Part shown: in pieces, positions 37,784 through 45,283 of the stretch
Layout: every line of letters starts with the position of its first letter
Position numbering within the stretch: position 1 is the stretch's first letter
NCBI GenBank assembly: GCA_019421015.1
Contig: JAHZGC010000009.1
Coordinates: 75,436 to 139,435, forward strand
Source: Coriobacteriaceae bacterium
GTDB lineage: Bacteria; Actinomycetota; Coriobacteriia; Coriobacteriales; UMGS124
Length of the DNA: 64,000 nt
Direction: 5' to 3'
Notes under the pieces: generated by a model
Told to the model about the DNA's origin: nothing
Seen by the model: only the letters and a program-made list of their open reading frames with translations
Database searches by the model: none
Position numbers and translations under genes: made by a program

Positions 37784-38779
37784 ATGCCGATGAACACGAA
37801 CGAGTATCAGGGCGTCCTTGACCACGTCGTCACCATCGTCAAACAGGCACGAACGAATGCCGTCCAAAAAGCCTCCGCCGAGATGGTGCGCATGTATTGG
37901 CTTATCGGCAACCAGATCGTCGAGCGCTCCGAATGGGGCAACAAGTTCGTCGACACGCTGTCGCGCGACATTCGCGCCGCCTTCCCGGGCGTCAAGGGCT
38001 TCTCGCCCCGCAGTCTGAAGTACATGGCGAAGTTCGCCCGCGAGGTCGACTCCCAATTGTGCAGTAGCTACTGCACAATTCCCTGGGGCCACATCATGAA
38101 GCTTTTGGACAAGACCGAGCCGGGCGAGATGCGCGAGTGGTACCGGGAGGCAATCGTCGAGAACGGCTGGTCGCAGATCGTCCTCGACCACCAGATCGAC
38201 CTCCACCTCTACGAGCGCCAGGCCCTCGCCGGCAAGGTCACCAACTTCGACCGCACGCTGCCCGCCCCTGACAGCGAGCTTGCCCAGCAAGCGCTCAAGG
38301 ACCCGTACGTCTTCGACTTCATAACCGCCAAGCAGAACCAGCAGGAGCACGACATCGAAGAGCAGATGCTCTCGAACGTGACCAACCTGCTGCTCGAGCT
38401 TGGCACAGGCTTCGCCTTCATGGGTCGTCAATACCACCTGGCAGTAGGCAAAGAGGACTTCTACATCGACCTGCTGTTCTACAACACGAGGCTCCACTGC
38501 TACATCGTGATCGAACTCAAGAACGGCAGGTTCAAGCCCGAATATACAGGCAAGCTGAGCTTCTACGTCTCGGCCGTGAACGGCGAGCTGCGCGGTCCCT
38601 CGGACGGACCGACCATCGGCCTTCTGCTCTGCAAGAGCAAAGACGACGTGGTAGCCCGCTACGCGCTGCAAGACATCAACCAGCCCATCGGCGTAAGCGA
38701 GTACCGGCTGAGCGACGCACTGCCCGACGACCTGAGCAGCTGCCTGCCCTCGCCCGAAGACCTGGAGAGCCACCTGTAA
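37784..38779 (+). CDS. YhcG/DUF1016-type PD-(D/E)XK nuclease
   Basis: A 331-residue protein of the YhcG (PDDEXK_nuclease) family. Residues 10-150 are the DUF1016 N-terminal helical domain (SAEMVRMYWLIGNQIVERSE ... WGHIMKLLDK). Residues 180-330 are the nuclease domain, with metal-binding Asp in DFYIDLLFYN and the ELK motif in CYIVIELKNGRFKPEYTGK. The family is linked to defence and to restriction-system-associated loci, but no partner methylase or specificity gene is present here. A perfect 26-bp palindrome lies inside the gene at 38055-38080 (residues around SQLCSSYCTIPWG). The next gene encodes a MNT nucleotidyltransferase; the two 5' regions share GTATACTCCA/GTTATACTCCA. Confidence 0.9.
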   Translation: MPMNTNEYQGVLDHVVTIVKQARTNAVQKASAEMVRMYWLIGNQIVERSEWGNKFVDTLSRDIRAAFPGVKGFSPRSLKYMAKFAREVDSQLCSSYCTIPWGHIMKLLDKTEPGEMREWYREAIVENGWSQIVLDHQIDLHLYERQALAGKVTNFDRTLPAPDSELAQQALKDPYVFDFITAKQNQQEHDIEEQMLSNVTNLLLELGTGFAFMGRQYHLAVGKEDFYIDLLFYNTRLHCYIVIELKNGRFKPEYTGKLSFYVSAVNGELRGPSDGPTIGLLLCKSKDDVVARYALQDINQPIGVSEYRLSDALPDDLSSCLPSPEDLESHL

Positions 38780-38854
38780 AGGCAGGACGGTACCGAGATT
38801 GCCCGTGGGCATATACGATGCCTAAAGCGGTATACTCCACGCGAGGTGATAACC

Positions 38855-39211
38855 ATGACCCAGCCGTCCGACAATAGGACAATCTATACGGTCGACCAGC
38901 TGCAGGCAATCATTGCCCCCCTTGTTCGCGGCTATGGGATGCGGGAAGCCAGATTGTTTGGCAGCTATGCGCGGGGAGAGGCGACTGAGAACTCCGACAT
39001 CGATGTTGTAGTCGACAAAGGCCCCTGTCGTCATCTGGCCGTCTGCGGTGGCGCTATGACAAACCGGAGCGCCGCTGAACACGTTCAGGCCCTCTATCGC
39101 TATGCTTCTCAACTGGCAACCGAAATCTCAGAGGTCGCTTTCGAGGATGTTCCCCAACTCGTGGTCGATCTGGAACGCGAGATGCGCACACTCGGCATCC
39201 CACAAGAATAG
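38855..39211 (+). CDS. MNT-type minimal nucleotidyltransferase
   Basis: A 118-residue protein. ATG 38855 is preferred over GTG 38846 because GCGAGG lies eight bases upstream. It carries the nucleotidyltransferase motif LFGSYARGEATENSDIDVVVD (GS-x(10)-DxD) near residues 38-58. Such MNT domains act as antitoxins that modify HEPN toxins (MntA/HepT), but no HEPN gene follows. The second half, after LAVCGGAMTNRSAAEH, does not look like the usual end of the family and may be a chimera or an independent helical tail. The role is therefore uncertain. Confidence 0.75.
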   Translation: MTQPSDNRTIYTVDQLQAIIAPLVRGYGMREARLFGSYARGEATENSDIDVVVDKGPCRHLAVCGGAMTNRSAAEHVQALYRYASQLATEISEVAFEDVPQLVVDLEREMRTLGIPQE

Positions 39212-39238
39212 GCCGCAAGATTATCCCCACACCAAACC

Positions 39239-39282
39239 CCCGGCGGAGAAGCCCCTGCTACCTGCAGGGCTTCTCCGCCGGG
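39239..39282. terminator. Perfect 16-bp hairpin of the GGAGAAGCCC family
   Basis: CCCGGCGGAGAAGCCC (39239-39254) pairs perfectly with GGGCTTCTCCGCCGGG (39267-39282). It follows the nucleotidyltransferase stop by 27 bp. A 25-bp part of it is shared with the hairpin at 34026-34061. No T-tract. Confidence 0.65.
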
Positions 39283-39343
39283 ACCATTCGTCGTACTCGC
39301 ACATCGCACCGGCTACCTACCAGCCGGCCTTATCTACCAGCCC

Positions 39344-39451
39344 CTAGAGCATTTTGAATAAAGTCCTGCACCGCGTTGCGCCGGGGCTTATGTGCCCTAG
39401 CACACCGCGCCCCGGCGCGCCTTGTGCAGGAACTTTCTCAAAATGCTCTAG
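39344..39451. mobile_element. 100-bp MITE with 10-bp terminal inverted repeats and CTAG flanks
   Basis: CTAG-AGCATTTTGA (39344-39357) and TCAAAATGCT-CTAG (39438-39451) are perfect inverted repeats. Inside, TCCTGCAC (39364-39371) pairs with GTGCAGGA (39424-39431) and GCGCCGGGGC (39378-39387) pairs with GCCCCGGCGC (39409-39418), so the unit folds as one nested hairpin. The flanking CTAG fits a 4-bp YTAR-type target duplication as made by IS5-group elements, though the palindromic CTAG leaves the exact border open. No coding capacity. Its right edge supplies the stop codon of the flavoprotein gene ending at 39448. Confidence 0.7.
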
Positions 39452-41244
39452 AGCGTGCTCCTCCCGATGCCGCCACCGCTGGCCATCTTGATGTCGTAGC
39501 TCTCGATCTCGTCCACGGTGCCGCCGGCGGCCTCGATGCCGGCGATGCGGCCAAAGGTGAGGCAGCGGCCGTGGTTGATACCGGGGCAGATGGTGGGATA
39601 GTCGCCCGAGCCGTGGAAGTCACCGGCGCAGGTACCGGCCACCCACAGGTGCTCGATAGGCTTGGCGTCGGCGTCGAGCACGCGGGCGTACTCGTCGGAG
39701 TGCAGGCCGCCCGAGGCGGAAAGCAGCGTGGCCTTGAGCTGGCCGGCGTAGAACGGGGGCTCCACGATCTTGACCATGATCTCGGCGCGCTTGCCAAAGT
39801 CGTCGTCGCTGCCCTTGTCAACGAGCTCGTTGTAGCGCTCGACGGTGGCCACAAAGGCGTCCACGGGCACGTTGATCTTCTCGGCCAGCTCCTCAAGGGT
39901 GTCGGCCACCTGGATGTTGCCGTCCTCGATCTTGGCCTGGAGCAGCTTGTTCTCGACGTCCATGTCGAACGGCGTGCCGAAGCGGCGGTACTGCTGGCCC
40001 ACCGAGATGCCGCCGGCCAGGCCGTCCTCGCACTGCTTAGCGATCTCGGTCAGACCGTTGGCGTCGTAGATGGTGTAGGCGCGGTGGTCGCCGTATCATT
40101 AAAAAATGGAGCTCTTGGACGGAGTGTTCACGTCCTCGTTCATGAAGCGCTGGCCCAGGCTGTTCACGTGCAGGAAGTTGTAGCTCTGGGCACCCGACTC
40201 GAGGTGCATGCAGGCAGCGTGGGAGTCGTTGGTCTGCATGGCGGCGCCGATCCACAGGGCCTGCTTGTGCAGGTCGCCGGTGTTCACCCACATGGGGATG
40301 TACAGGCGCTCGTCCATGGCGTTCAAGGCCCAGGGGTTGTAGCGCTGCATCATCTCGGTGTCGCCCGAGTAGTCGCCGGCGGCCAGGATCACGCCGTTGG
40401 CGGCGTTGATCTTGGCGTGGGTGGCACCGTCGTCGCCGGTCACGATCACAGCGGTCACGGGGCCGTCGCCGTCACGCACCAGGCGCTCGCAGGCGGTGTC
40501 AAAGCGGTACTCGACGCCCAGCGACTCGCCGTAGGAGCGCAGGGCCGGCAGCAGCACGTCCATGCCCAGGCCGTGCGACACGCCGTTGAGGTATACGAAG
40601 TCGGTGGTGTCGTCGTAGAAGAAGTGGGTGATGGGCCACTCGGTGTAGTCGGGGCCCTTGAAGTAGTCGCACCACCGCGTGGAGTGCAGACCCTCGCCCT
40701 CCATCTTCTCGCAGAGCCAGTCCATGCAGGCGCCCGACTTGTGGGCGAACATCCACAGCATGGACTCGTTCAGACGGCCCTGGCTCCAGCGGATCCAGTT
40801 GCGCACGATCTGCGCGTAGTCCATCTCGTCCTCGGTGATGTAGCCGTCGGCAAGCATCTGCTTCACGACGTTCGAGCCGAAGGCGGTGATGTGCGCGCCA
40901 CGGCCGCTGGGCTGGCTGGCCTTGTCGACCACGATGACCTTGGCGCCCTTCTCGGCGGCCGAGACAGCGGCGACCGAGCCGGCAAAGCCGCAGCCCACGA
41001 CCACGACCTCGGTGTCCTCCTCGGCGTCGGGCTCGATGTCGCCCGGGTACTCGAGCCAGCTCCACTTGACCTCGTCGGCGGGAGACGGCGCGCCCTTGAT
41101 GGCCTCGGCGTCACCGCTGCCGCTGCCCACGGCCACGGCGGTCGGAGCGGCCTCGTCGGCAACGGCCACGGTCGCCATACCGGCAACGGCCGCACCAGCC
41201 AGGGCGGTTCCGGCCACGAACGAACGGCGAGACAGATCGGACAT
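39448..41244 (-). pseudogene. Tat-exported FAD oxidoreductase (DYP subclass), reading frame broken by an apparent assembly artefact
   Basis: Starting at ATG 41244 (AGGAGG seven bases upstream), the frame encodes signal LSRRSFVAGTALAGAAVAG, FAD motif TEVVVVGCGFAGSVAAVSA and the family core as far as NEDVNTPSKSSIF. Two in-frame stops (TAA TGA, 40101-40096) follow. The same frame then resumes as YGDHRAYTIYDANGLTE and runs to 39448 with the end GTCAGDFHGSGDYP ... GINHGRCLTFGRIAG. Both halves are otherwise intact and together make about 596 residues. The break coincides exactly with a 19-bp match to an Illumina P5 adapter followed by an A-run, so the gene is probably whole in the organism. It resembles 23551-25137. 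LysR at 41562 is divergent and likely regulates it. The last codons overlap a MITE. Confidence 0.85.
40082..40106. other. Likely sequencing-adapter remnant (P5 plus A-run)
   Basis: CGGTGGTCGCCGTATCATT (40082-40100) equals the reverse complement of the first 19 bases of the Illumina P5 oligonucleotide, and is followed by AAAAAA (40101-40106), as in reads that run past the adapter end. It lies exactly where the flavoprotein frame is broken. Part of it (GGTGGTCGCC) may be genuine sequence that happened to match the adapter. Confidence 0.85.
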
Positions 41245-41561
41245 AGATGTTCCTCCTTGAATAATCGAGCTCCCCAATATAGGATGCCCCCGCAGCGCCG
41301 CGAAAACCCGAGCCCTGGGCGAGAAACCCCTGGTAGATAAGGCTGTCTTCGGCTTGTGGCGTGGCGGTGATCCCTGGCACGCATTAAACGACGGGGAGCC
41401 CCGGCCGTGCAAGGGTTTTGGGTGCAACCGCTGGTTCAGCCCCTTCAACTAAAAATATTCCGCCCGCCACCGCGACCAAGGCGCGCCGCAACCCACGACC
41501 GTAGTACGATGGCGGCTATTGGGCCTATAGCGGCCAAAAGGGGAAAGAAGGCCAGAAGCGC
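41245..41561. other. Intergenic region between divergent flavoprotein and LysR genes
   Basis: A 317-bp gap that must hold the promoters of both divergent genes. I see the ribosome site of the flavoprotein gene (AGGAGG complement at about 41252-41257) and an AT-rich AACTAAAAATATT stretch at about 41448-41460 on the LysR side. I could not find a convincing T-N11-A LysR box or another strong structure. Confidence 0.5.
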
Positions 41562-42488
41562 ATGAACACCGAGCAGCTGTACTACTTCGAGCTCGCCTAT
41601 ACAGAGGGGAGCTTCTCGGCCGCCGCCCGCAAGGTGCCCGTGTCCCACCAGGGGCTCACCAAGTCGATCCGGTCGCTCGAGCGCGAGCTGGGCGTGACGT
41701 TGTTCGCGCCCGATCCCGACACCGGCCTGCCTGCACCAACGCCCTACGCCCAGGAGCTCTATGAGTTCGTGACCGTGTTCCACAGCAACCTGCGCCTGCT
41801 CAACGAGGCCTTCGAGCGGCTGCGCGGCGAGGAGTCCTACACCGTGCGGCTGGGCTGCTCGCTGGGCGTGCTGGGAGCCTACGGACCGGCGCTGCTCGAC
41901 GAGTTCGAAGCCGCCCATCCCAACGTAAGCGTGCTCTATTGGGAGTCCAACGACGCCCTCTGCGAGCAGGGGCTTCTAGAAAACCGCTACGATTTGGCGC
42001 TGTGCGTCTCGCCCGTCACGGCCGGATGCACGGGGCAGCTGCTCTACGAATCACCCGTCTATTTTTGGCTGCAAAAAGACGACCCCGCCGCAGTGCGGGC
42101 CATGGAGCGCGGCGGCATGCTGACGGCCGAGGACCTTGACGGGCGCGATATCGCGATCCCGGGTTCGGGGTTCAAGTGCTTCGACCAGCTCAAGGCCTAT
42201 GCAACCGACCGCGGCGTCAAGCTGGGGCGTTGCTTCGAGATGAGCGAGATCTTTCAGCTTTACGGATACGTCATCTCGGGGCGCGGCTTTGGGTTTGCCA
42301 ACGGCACGCTGGTCGATCTGCCGGTATTCAAGACCAACGAGTCCATCGTAGCGTTCCCTGTAGAAGATCTGACCTGGGGATTTGCTATCGAGCGACTCAC
42401 CGCACACGCACCCGGCGAAGCCGAACGCCAGCTCTGGGACTGGTGCGCGGCCGCAGCCCGCGATCTGCCGGGAAACACGCTGGGGTAG
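41562..42488 (+). CDS. LysR-family transcriptional regulator
   Basis: A 308-residue regulator starting at ATG 41562. The HTH is at residues 1-60 (MNTEQLYYFELAYTEGSFSA then VSHQGLTKSIRSLERELG). The effector domain occupies residues 90-300 (YTVRLGCSLGVLGAYGPALL). The ribosome site is weak (GAAAGAAGG about 14 bases upstream). It is divergent from the split flavoprotein gene 39448-41244, the usual arrangement for a LysR regulator and its target. The inducer is unknown. Confidence 0.92.
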   Translation: MNTEQLYYFELAYTEGSFSAAARKVPVSHQGLTKSIRSLERELGVTLFAPDPDTGLPAPTPYAQELYEFVTVFHSNLRLLNEAFERLRGEESYTVRLGCSLGVLGAYGPALLDEFEAAHPNVSVLYWESNDALCEQGLLENRYDLALCVSPVTAGCTGQLLYESPVYFWLQKDDPAAVRAMERGGMLTAEDLDGRDIAIPGSGFKCFDQLKAYATDRGVKLGRCFEMSEIFQLYGYVISGRGFGFANGTLVDLPVFKTNESIVAFPVEDLTWGFAIERLTAHAPGEAERQLWDWCAAAARDLPGNTLG

Positions 42489-42575
42489 GGGGATGCGACG
42501 CGGAGAAGCGCAACGTTGCGGGAACGGTTCGGCTCGACTGCACGCCCCGAGTGGCCGGGAACATCGGGGACTTCT

Positions 42576-42605
42576 CGCCTAGCCAGAACCCCGATTCCGC
42601 GGAAG
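42576..42605. repeat. Solo half of the MITE-like repeat
   Basis: CGCCTAGCCAGAACCCCGAT then TCCGCGGAAG matches the right-hand end of the repeat copies at 33.9, 51.2 and 55.8 kb. No matching inverted left end is seen within 200 bp. It follows the LysR stop by about 90 bp. Confidence 0.55.
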
Positions 42606-42665
42606 CATCTTGGGTTTGGGCCACGCAGCCGACGGCATCTTGGATCCCGGCGAAATCGTCTCGGG

Positions 42666-43190
42666 GTCGCGCGCGTCTGGAGCCTCACCAACTTCCTGGA
42701 GCTCGAGGCCCTTTCTGCCGGCGTGCTCGCCAGCAGGCTCATGCCGACATCGTTCGTGCTCGACGCCAGGCCCTGCCCGGAGATCACACCTGCAACGGCC
42801 GCCGCGCTCAACGACACCGACGGGCCCGAAGAGGGCCTAAGCGACCTGCTGGAACACCTAACGGGCACCCTGGACGTGGACACAGATGGCGGTAACGATG
42901 GAGAACGGCCCACCTACCTGGGATTTCTCCCCCATCAAAATAACGAGGCCACGTTCAACCTCGTGTTTTTGGGCGACTGCTACGAAGGCCGGGTCGTGGC
43001 CGTCGCCACGCTGCCACCACATGAGGGCACACCGTTCGTCACTCTCGTGACGGCGATCATCCCCTCGCAGGACTTCGAGGGACTGCTGCCCGCCGTCGAC
43101 CAGCTGTTTGCCAGCGTGGCCCCGGCCCAGTCGGAGACGGACCGCGCCGCCGAGGCGCTGGCCAGCTATAAGGAGCAGCGCAACTGGTAG
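42666..43190 (+). pseudogene. Hypothetical protein fragment, probably 5'-truncated
   Basis: About 175 codons ending at 43190. The reading frame has coding character (VWSLTNFLELEALSAGVLAS ... ATFNLVFLGDCYEGRVVAVA ... IIPSQDFEGLLPAVDQLFAS) and a helical, charged end (RAAEALASYKEQRNW). Upstream the frame runs without a ribosome site straight through the solo repeat at 42.58 kb, so the natural N-terminus seems lost. I do not recognise the family. It could alternatively be an intact small gene with an unusual start. Confidence 0.4.
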
Positions 43191-43299
43191 GGCCAGGAGC
43201 GCTGGGGCTGGGGGGCGCCGACGCCCTACCGGGCTGGAGGCACCAAAGCTGGGAGGACCGGTGCCTGCTCGGCGTCCGACGGTGTCCGGAGGCACCCGG

Positions 43300-43481
43300 T
43301 GGCACCGAATGCGCGTTGTGTAAGGACGAGAAGGGCGGGCTGGCACCAAACCCCCGTTGTGTAAGAGCCGGCGGCATTAGATGGCACCGAATCGTCGTTG
43401 TGTAACCGATTCAAGGGCTTATCGTCCAGATATCGCCCAGAAAAGCAAGCCCTGCGGTTACACAACCAGCATTCGGTGCCA
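43300..43481. repeat. 41-bp-period array of a 24-bp motif, three direct copies plus one inverted
   Basis: Direct copies start at 43300, 43341 and 43382, exactly 41 bp apart; each is 24 bp with consensus TGGCACC[G/A]AA then six variable bases and GTTGTGTAA. A perfectly complementary copy (TTACACAACCAGCATTCGGT then GCCA) lies at 43458-43481. The two 17-bp spacers are unrelated. Degenerate half-copies appear at about 43238 and 43511. The spacing is too short and the orientation mixed for CRISPR; iteron-like protein-binding sites are more likely. An AAA-ATPase fragment follows at 43558. Confidence 0.75.
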
Positions 43482-43557
43482 TCGCGTGCCCACCGTCCTT
43501 GCGCAGCTCTCGTTCGGCGCCAGTCGTCAACCAAGCTCCCGCCGCGCCCTGCAGCGA

Positions 43558-43788
43558 GGGCCCGAGAACCCAAATCTCACCTCGATTCTCATAGGCGCTC
43601 GAGGGACCGGCAAAACCGCGCCCCTTTCTGCCATCGCGCGCGAAGCCCAGGCAAACGCCTGGATAACAGCCCGTGTATCGGCCGCGCCGGGCATGCTGCA
43701 GGATATCCTCGAGCGCGCCGCCGAATCTGGAAGCATCGATCTGCCTGGGTTCAAAGACTACGTGCAGGAACGGGCGAATCGTCGTTAG
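43558..43788 (+). pseudogene. AAA-type ATPase fragment with Walker A motif
   Basis: The frame reads GPENPNLTSILIGARGTGKT, then APLSAIAREAQANAW and APGMLQDILERAAE, up to a stop at 43788. GARGTGKT is a Walker A motif with the flanking pattern of archaeal-type/ORC-like ATP-binding proteins. Nothing after the first 75 codons remains, and no start is evident, so this is a decayed fragment. It adjoins the 41-bp-period array, which could be a former target or remnant of the same system. Confidence 0.55.
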
Positions 43789-43923
43789 ACTCCCGCAGCC
43801 TCTTGCCACCCCCGCGTCGCCCATTACGCAGCGGAGAAACCCCCGAAACCTCGAGGGCTTCTCCTCCTGGGTTTTCTTCGACGCCCATCGCGCCCAACAG
43901 CCCGCGGAGCCCTTTTTACGCGT

Positions 43924-44103
43924 TCATCCCCCCTGAGCCACCGTGACGCCCGCATCTCCAACGGGCTCGACCTCGTTGAGCACGGTACCGGCGATCTCGC
44001 GCGCGTCGGCAAACGCCATGTCGCGCACGGCAACGGGCTGGGCCGCAAACGCGGAGGTTCCCGCCAGAGCGGCCGTCGCCAGCGCACCTGCGGCAGATGA
44101 CGT
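43924..44103 (-). pseudogene. Fragment of an exported protein
   Basis: A short frame downstream of the VOC gene reads SSAAGALATAALAGTSAFAA, like the hydrophobic part of a signal peptide, then VRDMAFADAREIAGTVLNEV and a stop at 43924. No start or export arginine motif is retained. It is probably the relic of an exported protein. Family unknown. Confidence 0.35.
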
Positions 44104-44119
44104 TGCGCGCGGTCGATCG

Positions 44120-44671
44120 CTACGAGACGTACGAGGCCTCGCACAGCTCGATCTGCTCGGGGGTGCGCTGGTCACCCATGCCCTCGCCCGGCCACTCGTT
44201 CACCGCGGGAACCTCTTCGCCCTCGATGTAGGCCATGAGCTGGATGACGTTGCCCTCGTCGCCGTAGAACTGAAACGAGAGCTGGGTGGGGCCGGCAGGC
44301 CACGGGGCGTCCGAGAGCGGGGCGTGGCCGGCCTCGACGATGCGGTCGTACCAGGCGTCGATGTCGTCGACCAGGAAGGCGAACTCCAGGTAGCCGGCGG
44401 CGCCGTAGGTGCGGTTCTCGCGCGGGGTCTCAATCTCGTCCGGGATCACGTTGTGGGTAAGCTCGACCACGACGCCCATGTCGTTCTGCAGGCACACGAT
44501 CTCGCGCATGCTCACGACCTCGGCCATAACGTGGTGAGGGCGAATACCGTCCCAGGTCTGAACGGCCTCGGTGCTGTCGGCGAGGGCGGAGCCGGCAAAA
44601 CCGGCGGTTCCCAGGGCAACGGTACCCAGAGCACCGGCCTTTATCAGCGAGCGGCGGGAAAGCAGTTCCAT
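44120..44671 (-). CDS. Tat-exported VOC (glyoxalase-like) family protein
   Basis: A 183-residue protein starting at ATG 44671 (MELLSRRSLIKAGALG), or three codons upstream at 44680; no ribosome site is obvious. The Tat signal covers residues 1-35. The mature part has two VOC-type half modules: REIVCLQNDMGVVVELTHNV and YLEFAFLVDDIDAWYDRIVE ... FQFYGDEGNVIQLMAY, with candidate metal ligands (Glu in VVELTH, Gln/Glu near the end). An exported VOC protein is unusual, since glyoxalases and ring-cleavage dioxygenases are mostly cytoplasmic. The first module is short, so it may have lost its leading strand. Its presence in a reductase-rich region suggests a role with the same substrates; this is inference. 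Confidence 0.75.
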   Translation of the reverse strand: MELLSRRSLIKAGALGTVALGTAGFAGSALADSTEAVQTWDGIRPHHVMAEVVSMREIVCLQNDMGVVVELTHNVIPDEIETPRENRTYGAAGYLEFAFLVDDIDAWYDRIVEAGHAPLSDAPWPAGPTQLSFQFYGDEGNVIQLMAYIEGEEVPAVNEWPGEGMGDQRTPEQIELCEASYVS

Positions 44672-44688
44672 GGCGCACATCCAATCTT

Positions 44689-45006
44689 GAGAAGGCCTCG
44701 TCGTACTTCGAGAAACTCGAAGACGTTCAGACCATCTGCATCTACCGAGACGACCGCCCGCTGGCGTCCTACAGCGAAATAAACCTCGCCGACCTCGACG
44801 AGAAGCACGTGGGCACCAACTCCGCGAAGCTGTCGGAGGCCATGTACGGCCAGACGGCCGAGCTGGGCCTCTCGGTTGCGTTCGAGTCCATACCCTGCGA
44901 TCGCTACAGCATCGCGTCGGCCTGCGAGCGCGGGTGCCTCTGCTTCGTCGACAAGCGCATCGCCGCCTCCTTTGCCACGCTGGGCTACCGAGCATCCCGC
45001 GGGTAG
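44689..45006 (+). pseudogene. C-terminal fragment of an unidentified protein
   Basis: An open frame of about 105 codons with good coding character: EKASSYFEKLEDVQTICIYR, LADLDEKHVGTNSAKLSEAM, SIASACERGCLCFVDKRIAA and end LGYRASRG. There is no start; the frame begins at the 5' border of the oppositely oriented VOC gene. I could not assign a family. It is most likely the tail of a gene truncated by rearrangement. Confidence 0.4.
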
Positions 45007-45283
45007 CCGACCACGCCGAGCAGGTCGCAGCAAGGGGCGCGTCCGCAGGGTGGCGCCGCATGCGAGGCCCGCGGCTTGACGGCGGCTCGGGTGGCATAGA
45101 AGTCCCCGGAGCCCCGCTTTGAACCACGGACTTCGGGGGCTTCTCGCCCAAGGTCAGGCTATACGCGGCCGTGCATGCACCCGCCCGCAGCGCACCTTCT
45201 CGCAGCACGCCGCCCACCACCTCGCCAGCAACACATCCATCCACCGCGCAGCAGCCTCTTCCTGCCAACGCGCGATCTTCCTT

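Noticed and set aside
40096..40101. Natural nonsense mutations or programmed readthrough in the flavoprotein gene
   Set aside because: The two stops fall within the adapter-like sequence, so a technical origin is much more likely.
43300..43481. CRISPR array
   Set aside because: Copies are only 24 bp with 17-bp spacers, there are just three direct units, and a fourth is inverted; no cas genes are nearby.
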